DNA of 64,000 nucleotides from Spirosoma sp. KUDC1026 (GCF_013375035.1 NZ_CP056032.1:1286001-1350000), one strand, 5' to 3'; positions 55,651 through 62,080 are shown, numbered from the stretch's first letter. Numbers and translations: made by a program. Notes: a model not told the origin generated them from the sequence alone.

Positions 55651-55706
55651 GCCGCTCCGCGTGGAGTCGTTTCTCGTCGACAGGAAGCGCATCTCAGAAG
55701 TTAGGC
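55651..55706. repeat. Boundary repeat A (hairpin block plus GTTAGGC)
   Basis: Starts four bases after the stop of the Shedu-like gene with GCCGCTCCGCGTGG, contains GACAGGAAGC at 55679-55688 and ends in GTTAGGC (55700-55706), which fits GTTRRRY. No clear RYYYAAC partner was found, so this is a partial or decayed copy. Confidence 0.5.
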
Positions 55707-55765
55707 TTTTTTGTTCGTTCAGTAGGTTTCATGTGACAATACAAACGCCCCTGTGGGATAAACAA

Positions 55766-55927
55766 ATGCAAAACAACGAATCAAACTCAGGCAATCAAGG
55801 TCAACAGCAAGCCCCACCACCGACACCACAAACCATTCAACCGCAACCTGACAGGCAACGGGTTCGTGTTGATACAAGTCAACAGGAACAGAAAAGCGAG
55901 AAGTCTACGCAGACAGAGCGGAGATAA
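55766..55927 (+). CDS. Small Gln/Pro-rich protein, unassigned
   Basis: A 53-residue ORF begins MQNNESNSGNQGQQQAPPPT and ends in QKSEKSTQTERR. It is low-complexity, has no membrane segment and overlaps the 3' end of the opposed membrane-protein gene by 23 bases. It lies just after a repeat of the GTGACA...AACGCCCC family (55732-55757). No family is recognised. It could be a real small cassette gene or a chance frame; the longer version from 55661 would start inside boundary repeat A. Confidence 0.3.
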   Translation: MQNNESNSGNQGQQQAPPPTPQTIQPQPDRQRVRVDTSQQEQKSEKSTQTERR

Positions 55928-56474
55928 CACCGTAAAGCAATAGTCCCAATAAAGGGAATCCGGCAAAAAGCCAAATTGCTAAACCAATACGCTTTAAACG
56001 AGGTGCATTGATAGAAAAGTTATGTTTAATTCTGAAGTCGTAGTTTAGCAGTTCAGAGTAGTAAACGTCTTTTAAGTGTAATTCTTCGTTTTCCTTCGTT
56101 TGTTCTTCAAAGGGGCTTTTAGTCAAAAGTAAACTGGGCAAACTGCCACTGGGCTGGTAATTATGCGGCAAAATATTTCTAATCAGCACCGCCAGAATGT
56201 AGTAGATATAGGCGCATAGAATTAGCACTGTCCCCAATTTTGGGCTGAACGAGCCGGAAAAATCATTGTTGGCAAAAAAATAGGCTGCCATTCCTGACAA
56301 CAAGGCAACTGCCAATGTGATGAGCGTAATAGTTTTTGTAGTGGTCGCATCAAATGTTTTATGGCTATCATCCAATCGTTTGTCAGCTTGGCTAAACACA
56401 AATTTTAAGTGGTCAATTGAGTGAAAGTCGGCGTGTTCAACGCTAAAATGAGTGCTATCGGTTGCTGGCGACAT
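55905..56474 (-). CDS. Small membrane protein of unknown function, possibly an effector
   Basis: Start set at 56474 (MSPATDSTHF), giving 189 residues; the frame stays open to 56738, but that extension runs across the boundary repeats and is Cys/Pro-rich. The N-terminal 45 residues are helical and charged (LKFVFSQADKRLDDSHKTFD), then come two helices (ITLITLAVALLSGMAAYFF, VLILCAYIYYILAVLI), a soluble segment and a third helix at the C-terminus (GLAIWLFAGFPLLGLLLYG). The layout recalls SLATT or Pycsar-type membrane effectors, but no signature residue confirms it. It is opposite in direction to most genes in the array. Confidence 0.55.
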   Translation of the reverse strand: MSPATDSTHFSVEHADFHSIDHLKFVFSQADKRLDDSHKTFDATTTKTITLITLAVALLSGMAAYFFANNDFSGSFSPKLGTVLILCAYIYYILAVLIRNILPHNYQPSGSLPSLLLTKSPFEEQTKENEELHLKDVYYSELLNYDFRIKHNFSINAPRLKRIGLAIWLFAGFPLLGLLLYGVISALSA

Positions 56475-56547
56475 GGAAAGCAAAGTTTTGGTTAACAGAG
56501 TGATTTTTACAACAGAACATTTGTCAAAATGGATAAGTGCGTTGTAG

Positions 56548-56607
56548 TCCGCTCCGCGTGGGCAGGTCACGGGCGACAGGAAGCAGGCCACGAGGTCAGC
56601 ATTTTCA
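56548..56607. repeat. Boundary hairpin block B'
   Basis: Begins GCTCCGCGTGGGC like block A and contains GACAGGAAGC at 56575-56584. It lies directly before the attC-like site B. Confidence 0.6.
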
Positions 56608-56668
56608 GCCCAACCGGCCATGTGTGTAAAAGCTCGTTCCTCGCCATCAACACATGGGGTCGTTGGGT
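56608..56668. repeat. attC-like inverted-repeat site B
   Basis: 61 bases running from GCCCAAC (56608-56614) to GTTGGGT (56662-56668). Inner arms GGCCATGTGT and ACACATGGGGTC pair imperfectly, giving the two-step stem and unpaired bases expected of an integron attC site. Its right end GGGGTCGTTGGGTGC recurs nearly exactly at site F and in part at C and E. Confidence 0.6.
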
Positions 56669-56952
56669 GCATCACTAAAACGGGCATATAAGGTGGCTTT
56701 CGGTCGACAGAAGACCCGTCGAGATTAGGCGGGTCCAAGCTTTCAAGTTAAGCTTCCTGGTGACAAGGTAAACGCTTGACAAGGTGAGGTTTTGGTTTCA
56801 AGGTCTGGTACTCGACGACAGGGCAAACGACCTGGTGCAGAAGCGTAAAATACTTCAGCAATATAAAACGAGAAATGCGTATTTTGTATTAAAAGTAAGG
56901 CAATCTGCGAGTTAGTAGCAAGCATATCGCCACATAAAAAATAAAAGTTACA
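56669..56952. other. Non-coding stretch with three short repeats before the PRTase gene
   Basis: Contains repeat units CGGTCGACAGAAGACCC...ATTAGGC at 56698-56733, GGTGACAAGGTAAACGC at 56759-56775 and CGACGACAGGGCAAACG at 56813-56829. The last 110 bases are A+T-rich and probably hold the promoter of the following gene. No gene is supported. Confidence 0.5.
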
Positions 56953-58368
56953 ATGAGATACCCAGAAAGATTAATAGATAAATTGGACCAAGTTAAAGAA
57001 ATTCATAACTCTTGGAAAAGTTCTATCCCATTTGATGATGTTGTAAAGTGGATTCTGCAATTTGACGCAGAAGATTATGATTTGGCCATTAGAATAATTG
57101 CTAATATTAACTTTCTCAATTTTGGTGATGTTAAAAATGCTTTGACAATTGCATATTCAAAACTTATTCGCAAATCAATTGAGAAAGGGACAAAAATAAC
57201 TCATAAAAACACTCTCTTTGCAGGCCTTGGCAATAATGGAAAAAGTGGTTCAATGATAAGTTATCATTTCAGAGTAATCAATGAACTATCTGAAGAAAAT
57301 TTCAACGAAAATGATGAATTGATAGAAACAGGTGATATTGAAAACATTGTTTTAATGGACGATATACTCTCAACAGGCTTTCAGGCTACAAAGGAAATTA
57401 CAAAACTTACTGAAAAAGTAACACCATTTGGAGTAAAAAATATATTTCTATTGACAGTATGCGGAATGAAAGATGGAATTAGAAAAATTGAAGAAGAAAC
57501 AAAAGCGTACACATTTTCAGCGATCGAATATTCAACTAAAGACACAGCTATAGATTTAGATGGTAGATTTTTTCAAGGATTGACATATGAAGAAAGGGAA
57601 AGATTAAAGTCACGAATTGAGTATTATGGAAAAATCGCCTACCCAAAACAACCTTTCGGGTTTGGACAAATTGGTGGATTAATTGCATTTGACTTCAATA
57701 CACCAAATACGACATTGCCTATAATATGGAGCGACGCAAATTCTTGGATACCATTATTTAAACGAGCACGTAGAATTAACGGCATAAACTCTTACTATAA
57801 ACAATTTGAAAAAGTAAAGAGGGACAAATCGCCAGCAGTTCAGACGACAGCTACCGAACTTTCTATTTATGTAGAAGGTAAAATGGAAGAAATATTATTC
57901 GACCTTTTAATACAAGAAAAGCAATTGCCTGAAAGAATTGGGTATGATAAAGTTAATATTATTGCTTTAGGTGGTGCTGTTATGTCAAAGAGCCTGATTT
58001 CTAAATTACAAAGTGAAATTCAAGAGCAAATATTTGTCTTTGAAGATGACCTTCATACAAAACAGATATTAAATAAAGAACATTACGAAAATTTAAAAAT
58101 AGTACTTTTAAGACCTAATATTTTTGGCTTCTTTAAAATTAAAGAGATTATTAAATCAGAAAAATCAGACAAGCAATTAATTGAAGCAACACAAGGAATG
58201 GAGGTGACGGATAAACTATATTTTGATGTTGAGATGATTCTCATGAGAAAGGTTTCACCTATACAAAGGCAAAACTTACTAAAAGAGTATATCTCAAAAT
58301 ATTTTGACAATGAATCATACTCTGAATTTATCAAAGAGATTAAGGACAAACTTGGCAAAAAGGAATAA
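56953..58368 (+). CDS. Phosphoribosyltransferase (PRTase-CE) fused to a TOPRIM-like domain, conflict-system protein
   Basis: The 471-residue protein is very A+T-rich (about 30% G+C in the line counted). The N-terminal 280 residues are a PRTase of the conflict-effector type: VLMDDILSTGFQ at 133-144 is the PRPP-binding loop, and GLIAFDFNTPNTTLPIIWSD at 242-261 is the ending typical of PRTase-CE proteins. Residues about 300-410 look like an OLD-type TOPRIM fold: IYVEGKMEE (E308), ALGGAV (338-343), then FVFEDDLH with D365-D366. No signal peptide; cytoplasmic. PRTase-CE domains have been predicted as sensors or effectors in anti-phage conflict systems; TOPRIM domains there cut nucleic acid. Exact activity is unknown. 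Confidence 0.7.
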   Translation: MRYPERLIDKLDQVKEIHNSWKSSIPFDDVVKWILQFDAEDYDLAIRIIANINFLNFGDVKNALTIAYSKLIRKSIEKGTKITHKNTLFAGLGNNGKSGSMISYHFRVINELSEENFNENDELIETGDIENIVLMDDILSTGFQATKEITKLTEKVTPFGVKNIFLLTVCGMKDGIRKIEEETKAYTFSAIEYSTKDTAIDLDGRFFQGLTYEERERLKSRIEYYGKIAYPKQPFGFGQIGGLIAFDFNTPNTTLPIIWSDANSWIPLFKRARRINGINSYYKQFEKVKRDKSPAVQTTATELSIYVEGKMEEILFDLLIQEKQLPERIGYDKVNIIALGGAVMSKSLISKLQSEIQEQIFVFEDDLHTKQILNKEHYENLKIVLLRPNIFGFFKIKEIIKSEKSDKQLIEATQGMEVTDKLYFDVEMILMRKVSPIQRQNLLKEYISKYFDNESYSEFIKEIKDKLGKKE

Positions 58369-58369
58369 A

Positions 58370-58501
58370 ATGTCACCTGCTAACATAGTACTGGTAATAG
58401 TGTGGCTGACAGTCCTAAACTCGACATTTATAATTCTACTTGGCATTTGTACAAATATTTGCCTGACGTTTTCCAAATGTCCTACCATCGACAATATGTA
58501 A
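58370..58501 (+). CDS. Possible 43-residue single-helix membrane protein coupled to the PRTase-TOPRIM gene
   Basis: The ATG at 58370 comes one base after the TAA of the PRTase-TOPRIM gene. The product is mostly one hydrophobic helix (NIVLVIVWLTVLNSTFIILL) with a short Cys-containing tail. Boundary block C' starts two bases after its stop, just as blocks A and F' start right after annotated genes, which supports this being the true end of the unit. Tiny membrane proteins act as killers in several defence or toxin systems; this role is inference. A chance frame in A+T-rich DNA remains possible. Confidence 0.4.
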   Translation: MSPANIVLVIVWLTVLNSTFIILLGICTNICLTFSKCPTIDNM

Positions 58502-58502
58502 T

Positions 58503-58565
58503 TCGTTCGCTCTGAGTGGGCTGGCTTTTTGGCGACAGGAAGAAGGCCGCCAAGCTAGGCTGACA
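58503..58565. repeat. Boundary hairpin block C'
   Basis: Starts TCGCTCTGAGTGGGCTGGC and holds GACAGGAAG at 58534-58542. TGGGCTG pairs with CAGCCCA (58564-58570) and TTGGCG with CGCCAA inside, making a hairpin whose right foot overlaps the attC-like site C, so the two folds would compete. Confidence 0.6.
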
Positions 58566-58655
58566 GCCCAACAAAGGCGAGGGTGAAAAGGATGACACTT
58601 AGTTCGTGGTTTGAAGTGGTTTCATCACCTATTAGCCCTCGTGTGGGCGTTGGGT
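58566..58655. repeat. attC-like inverted-repeat site C
   Basis: 90 bases from GCCCAAC (58566-58572) to GTTGGGT (58649-58655). The inner arms GGCGAGGG (58576-58583) and CCCTCG (58636-58641) pair. Length and end motifs fit attC sites. Confidence 0.6.
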
Positions 58656-58950
58656 GCGCCAGACAGGTCGAAAAGCGTGTTTGCAGGCTCCGTGCGACAA
58701 CTTTCACGTCTCGACAGGCGAACTGTTTGGTTCGTTGGTCAGCTTCGGTTGATAAAGGGCATGCTTGAGTTAGGCCGCTTTTAGTGGCGCGGTTGACACG
58801 GGAAACGCCCTGATTAGGAAGCAAAAAGTGGGTTTAGAGCGTAGCGTGCGACACGAGAAGCGTCCCTATCAGGCGAGTTGAAGGAATAATTTTTTGGAAC
58901 GTAGCAGAAAGCTTCGCGCGGGTCTTCAAGATGTTGGCGGCAACATGTAA
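58656..58950. other. Non-coding repeat cluster before the 167-residue gene
   Basis: Holds four or more units of the (T/C)GACA repeat family: 58686-58723 (TGCGACAA, then CTCGACAGGCGAAC), 58742-58778 (GGTTGATAAAGGGC...GTTAGG), 58789-58822 (GGTTGACACGGGAAACGCCC, then ATTAGG) and 58846-58877 (TGCGACACGAGAAGCGTCCC). The next gene is preceded by a small palindrome ATGTTGGCGGCAACAT. Confidence 0.5.
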
Positions 58951-59454
58951 ATGTTTTTAAATATGACAGATGTTTACCCTGATTTTTGGTATAAACTGAT
59001 TAGAAATTATAAGCAAAAACGATTGATAGATTTCGGTTTAACCATTCCCTATATACTGGGTGCCAATTCATTAATCGATGATTCTTTCCAATTAGATAAA
59101 GATAGCATTGAAACATTACTTGCAAACATTATAAATTCTGAATTGGATCAAGTTGCCGTGATTCAATTATGTCCGAATATTTATCAGTACGTTGTTGGTT
59201 TAGATCGTAAAGATTTTTGTATGCGTTATCTATCAAAAGAAACTTCATTCAGTAAATCTGACGGCGAAAAAACGCTTTATATTACACAAAATGCTTCAGG
59301 TTTAGGCAAGACAATCGAGATTGTCACTGAACGTTTAGTAACCGAATATAATCATTGCTTAGAGGAACAAAATTTTTCTTGGGATAACTTTAAACAACTT
59401 TGGCGACCGTTTAGCGACAATGAAAAAAAACTTATTATTAGTTCGTTAGATTAG
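58951..59454 (+). CDS. Hypothetical protein, 167 residues
   Basis: No family is recognised. The A+T-rich gene starts at 58951 or, equally plausibly, at the in-frame ATG 58963 (MTDVYPDFWY). The product is soluble, with DFWYKLIRNYKQKRLIDFG near the start, SETLLANII-type helices, and a C-terminal WDNFKQLWRPFSDNEKKLII. No signal peptide or membrane helix. It is the only gene between attC-like sites C and D. Given its company a defence-related or immunity role is possible but unsupported by any motif. Confidence 0.65.
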   Translation: MFLNMTDVYPDFWYKLIRNYKQKRLIDFGLTIPYILGANSLIDDSFQLDKDSIETLLANIINSELDQVAVIQLCPNIYQYVVGLDRKDFCMRYLSKETSFSKSDGEKTLYITQNASGLGKTIEIVTERLVTEYNHCLEEQNFSWDNFKQLWRPFSDNEKKLIISSLD

Positions 59455-59487
59455 GAATACCAACGTAAGAATCATTGTCCCACTGAA

Positions 59488-59547
59488 TGCACTTCGTGCA
59501 AGGCAGCTTCCCGGTGACAGGAAGCTCGCCGGTGAGGAAAGCTGGCA
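59488..59547. repeat. Boundary hairpin block D'
   Basis: Contains CACTTCGTGC and GACAGGAAGC (59516-59525). AGCTTCC and GGAAGCT pair around CGGTGACA. It lies 33 bases after the stop of the 167-residue gene. Confidence 0.55.
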
Positions 59548-59670
59548 GCCCAACCGCCACCGTGTTCGCACACGAACGAACCCAGAAGAACTGTCAAATT
59601 GCCTTTTTGAACGGTAATTGATTATCAATTGGTTGCAATTTAACAGTACATCCAGACAGGGGTGTAAAGG
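59546..59670. repeat. 125-base direct repeat, copy 1
   Basis: Matches 60631-60755 at 122 of 125 positions, with the last 100 bases (59571-59670) identical. It contains an imperfect hairpin ACTGTCAAATTGC with GCAATTTAACAGT and an inner AATTGA/TCAATT stem. The two copies flank the DUF433/DUF5615 pair. Confidence 0.9.
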
Positions 59671-59731
59671 TCGAGAGTACGTTCGTAACTGTGAGTAACT
59701 TCTTCGCCATCAACCTTCGTGTTCGCTGGGT
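59548..59731. repeat. attC-like site D, enlarged
   Basis: From GCCCAAC (59548-59554) to GCTGGGT (59725-59731), which is one base off GTTRRRY. TCTTCGCCATCAAC before the right end is shared with site B (CCTCGCCATCAAC). At 184 bases it is longer than usual attC sites because most of the 125-base direct repeat lies within its loop. Confidence 0.45.
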
Positions 59732-59918
59732 GAAAAAGACAGGCTAAAAGACAACGTAGTGGTCGAGCTTCGGTCGACAGTCAGCACGGTTCGACAGGAT
59801 ACTTTGGGCTTCCATTCGTGGGTCTCTGTTGACAGAGCAGACGCCCCGGTTAGGACGGTTTAGGTTCGTTGGCCAGTTTCGGTTGACACGTGAATCGCCC
59901 CAAGTGGGTCAGCTTTCA
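59732..59918. other. Non-coding repeat cluster before the toxin-antitoxin pair
   Basis: Repeat units at 59768-59802 (CTTCGGTCGACAGTC, then TTCGACAGG), 59827-59858 (TGTTGACAGAGCAGACGCCC, then GTTAGG) and 59877-59909 (TTTCGGTTGACACGTGAATC, then GCCCC). No gene. Confidence 0.5.
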
Positions 59919-60275
59919 TTAATAACTGATTAGTTGCTGCTGACTCACGACCAGCATACCGACATTTTGAGCTAACAATTCTTCCAGTAAAGCCCAGCGA
60001 GTTTCAAGAAAAGCGGTCAACTCCCGATTACGCATGTTGCCTAAGCGCAGATAAACCAACCGGGGCGGTGCCCCTTTGAGAAAAAACGCATCGGGAAAGT
60101 CGGAGTCTTTAGTCACAATAATACGATCATCTTGCAGAGCTATCTGGGAAATGTCTGCATCCTGCAACAGATGACCTTCGGGAAAGTGGGTCGTGTGAAT
60201 GGCGTCCGCGCCCTTCCAGCGCAGATAAGTTGCCAGCATGGGCGGTAGCTGGGTATCGACCAGAAACTTGAACAC
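59919..60275 (-). CDS. DUF5615 PIN-like toxin
   Basis: The 118-residue protein matches the DUF5615 (Mut7-C-like PIN) family: it begins FKFLVDTQLPPMLATYLRWKG, has the HTTHFPEGH segment and IIVTKDSDFPDAFF, with acidic residues D8 and D56-D58 as the likely metal site. Such proteins are predicted RNases and pair with DUF433 antitoxins. It starts six bases after the DUF433 stop, in one operon. G+C content is nearer the chromosome average than that of the other array genes. Confidence 0.85.
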   Translation of the reverse strand: MFKFLVDTQLPPMLATYLRWKGADAIHTTHFPEGHLLQDADISQIALQDDRIIVTKDSDFPDAFFLKGAPPRLVYLRLGNMRNRELTAFLETRWALLEELLAQNVGMLVVSQQQLISY

Positions 60276-60281
60276 GAGTGA

Positions 60282-60527
60282 TTAAGACGCTAATGGCAAC
60301 GCTACGATACTACGGGCGTTGGCAATATGAGCCGCATAGAGTAAAGCGGCTTGAATATCAGCTTCTTCCAGGTAAGGATAATCAGCTAAGATTTCTTGAT
60401 GGGTCATACCCGCAGCCAGCAGTTCGAGCAGTTGGGCCACCGTGAAGCGCATATTGCGCAGGGTTGGCTTGCCTTGACTAACGGCGGGATTAAGTGTGAC
60501 ACGAGCCAGAAGATTTTCTTCCATCAT
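60282..60527 (-). CDS. DUF433 antitoxin
   Basis: The 81-residue protein has the DUF433 pattern: VTLNPAVSQGKPTLRNMRFTV (start region), VAQLLELLAAGMTHQEILADY and ADIQAALLYAA. It is a small helix-turn-helix DNA-binding protein and by family precedent the antitoxin and autorepressor for the DUF5615 toxin. Toxin-antitoxin pairs are common in large integron cassette arrays, where they stabilise the array. Confidence 0.88.
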   Translation of the reverse strand: MMEENLLARVTLNPAVSQGKPTLRNMRFTVAQLLELLAAGMTHQEILADYPYLEEADIQAALLYAAHIANARSIVALPLAS

Positions 60528-60586
60528 GAATGAACGTTTCCACGAAGCTACAATTTTTTGGCTTTCTTTGCTATCTGTCGTTCATT

Positions 60587-60632
60587 GCGGTTTGTCGGGC
60601 GACAGGTTGCTCGCCCCTGGAGGAGAGGTGCA
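60587..60632. repeat. Boundary hairpin block E'
   Basis: Holds GACAGGTTGC (60601-60610), a variant of the GACAGGAAGC core, with GGGCGA and TCGCCC pairing around it. Located upstream of the DUF433 start. Confidence 0.5.
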
Positions 60633-60755
60633 GCCCAACCGCTACCGTGTTTGCTCACGAACGAACCCAGAAGAACTGTCAAATTGCCTTTTTGAACGGT
60701 AATTGATTATCAATTGGTTGCAATTTAACAGTACATCCAGACAGGGGTGTAAAGG
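60631..60755. repeat. 125-base direct repeat, copy 2
   Basis: Second copy of 59546-59670, 1085 bases downstream. The near-identity against otherwise decayed repeats shows a recent duplication or gene conversion. Confidence 0.9.
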
Positions 60756-60817
60756 CAGGCAACTCGTTTATTGTTTGAAGCGGTCTCTGCAGCCATCGAC
60801 CCCTAGCGGGGTTAGGT
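60633..60817. repeat. attC-like site E, enlarged
   Basis: From GCCCAAC (60633-60639) to GTTAGGT (60811-60817), a full GTTRRRY match. Its right part GCAGCCATCGACCCC...GGGGTTAGGTGG parallels the right part of site B. At 185 bases it contains the direct-repeat copy 2. Confidence 0.5.
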
Positions 60818-61097
60818 GGTCTTCAATGCAGTGCGCGTTCGGCGGCTTCATGCGACACCCCGCACTTGGTTGACAAGGCTAGCTTTGCTACGTTAGGTGG
60901 CTTCGGTTGACACCCCGCACTTTTCAGCAGGACAGCCAACCAGTCAGGTACGTTCCGTCCGATAGGCCCCGCTCCTCGATAACTCAACCGATCAGTAAAC
61001 TGAATTGATCTTCATCGATTAGGTACGTAGTTTGGCTTCGCACTGTCCAGATTAGTATCTGGTACGCAGTTGAACCGAATAGGTCTATAAAGATTTA
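60818..61097. other. Non-coding unit without a gene
   Basis: Repeat units lie at 60846-60900 (ATGCGACACCCCGCACTTGG, then GTTGACAAGG and GTTAGG) and 60901-60935 (CTTCGGTTGACACCCCGCAC). The rest, 60936-61097, shows no ORF and no further repeat. It forms a cassette-like unit of about 330 bases with no coding capacity. Confidence 0.5.
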
Positions 61098-61150
61098 GCC
61101 CACCTGCGTTCGATCAGCTTGCCCACCACTGATACCTGCTGATGTTGGGC
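61098..61150. repeat. attC-like site G, decayed
   Basis: From GCCCACC (61098-61104, one base off RYYYAAC) to GTTGGGC (61144-61150). GATCAG and CTGAT pair inside. 53 bases; it lies just before the promoter and start of the NTF2-like gene. Confidence 0.4.
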
Positions 61151-61183
61151 TTTTATTTTGTATATCTTCTATCTTCTTTTACA

Positions 61184-61621
61184 ATGAAAAAACTACTTGC
61201 CATCTTTTTCCTCCTGCTCGCAACTGAATCATTTAGTCAGTCGCGGACAGAAACTGAAATCAGACAATTAGAGCAGCTGGAATTAGAAGCTGTTCATAAA
61301 GGGGATACCGCTACGCTGTTTAAACTCTGGTCAAAAGATTATGTGGTCAATAATCCTTACAATCAGGTTGTGACGGTAAATCAGATTATAGGCTTCATCA
61401 AAGAAGGTAAGATTGATTACTCCAGCGTTGAGCGGATCGTTGAAAAAGTTACCCTGACCCAGAATCTAGGTATTGCTATGGGTAAGGAGATTGTTACGCC
61501 AGAGAAGGCTACCAACAACGCCGGCAAGAAAGTAACCCGACGCTATACCGACGTATGGATTAAGACAAAGGATGGTTGGCGGTTAACAGCTCGACAAGCG
61601 ACAAACATAGTAGTAGAATAA
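61184..61621 (+). CDS. Secreted NTF2-like (DUF4440/SnoaL-type) protein
   Basis: Start 61184 gives 145 residues and a signal peptide (MKKLLAIFFLLLATESFSQ). The body is an NTF2-like cone: EIRQLEQLELEAVHKGDTAT, LFKLWSKDYVVNNPYNQVVT, RRYTDVWIKTKDGWRLTARQ. DUF4440 proteins bind small ligands; the function here is unknown. Boundary block F' follows within five bases of its stop. The ATG at 61142 would put the start in site G. Confidence 0.85.
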   Translation: MKKLLAIFFLLLATESFSQSRTETEIRQLEQLELEAVHKGDTATLFKLWSKDYVVNNPYNQVVTVNQIIGFIKEGKIDYSSVERIVEKVTLTQNLGIAMGKEIVTPEKATNNAGKKVTRRYTDVWIKTKDGWRLTARQATNIVVE

Positions 61622-61625
61622 GAGC

Positions 61626-61679
61626 TTAAGAGCTTCGCTTTCGGGTGACAGTAGGCAGGCCGCTCAGGTACGCAAAGCA
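61626..61679. repeat. Boundary hairpin block F'
   Basis: Begins TTAAGAGCTTCGCTTTCGGG after the stop of the NTF2-like gene and holds GACAGTAGGC (61647-61656), a variant core. Confidence 0.5.
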
Positions 61680-61754
61680 TCCCAACCGGCAGGGGGGAAA
61701 GGTGGGCGAGTTGTTGCCCGTTTCAGCAATCTTGCACTCTCGGGGTCGTTGGCT
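61680..61754. repeat. attC-like site F
   Basis: From TCCCAAC (61680-61686) to GTTGGCT (61748-61754), each one base off the consensus. The right flank CGGGGTCGTTGGCTGC is nearly identical to that of site B. 75 bases. Confidence 0.5.
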
Positions 61755-61845
61755 GCTCATCTGAGCTGAAAACGAGTGTTGCCGGTTTCGATCTACAGAC
61801 CGATTGGCTCGTATGAGCAGGTGTTTTGCTCGTTGAGCCCAAAGA

Positions 61846-62080
61846 AGCAGCAGACGGCGGTCGCGGAATATGAGTTATGGGGACGCGACCTGGCTAACGC
61901 GCGGACGTAGCCGCAATGTTGAGCGAATAGCCGCGTTAGGGTCAACTTGTTCGAGAAACGTAAAAACGTCATTTCGTACGAACTGGCCTGGGCTATCAGG
62001 CACTCCACCCCCGTATCCGTCTGTATAACCAGTGTGCTCCGAAAGCCAACCAGTAACCCGTAGTCGAGTCACGGCGACGA
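61846..62080. pseudogene. Remnant of an MFS gene 5' end and leader, right copy of the diverged direct repeat
   Basis: Read on the minus strand, 61846-61874 encodes the equivalent of FRDRRLLL with the start codon changed to ATA, and the bases upstream match the leader of the intact MFS gene at 54269-54353 (about 80%). A second match at 62041-62079 aligns with 54372-54410. No other part of the MFS gene is present. The remnant lies downstream of the TonB receptor gene on the same strand, the order expected of an old receptor/MFS operon. The rest of 61755-62209 holds no gene. Confidence 0.65.

Noticed and set aside
54300-61850. CRISPR array
   Set aside because: The repeats are not of constant length or spacing, lie between genes and have no uniform spacers; no cas genes are present.
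54300-61850. Insertion sequence or transposon island
   Set aside because: No transposase gene, no single pair of terminal inverted repeats and no short target duplication were found; the flanking repeats are long and diverged.
54300-61850. Retron or prophage remnant
   Set aside because: No reverse transcriptase, phage structural gene or phage integrase was seen in the region.
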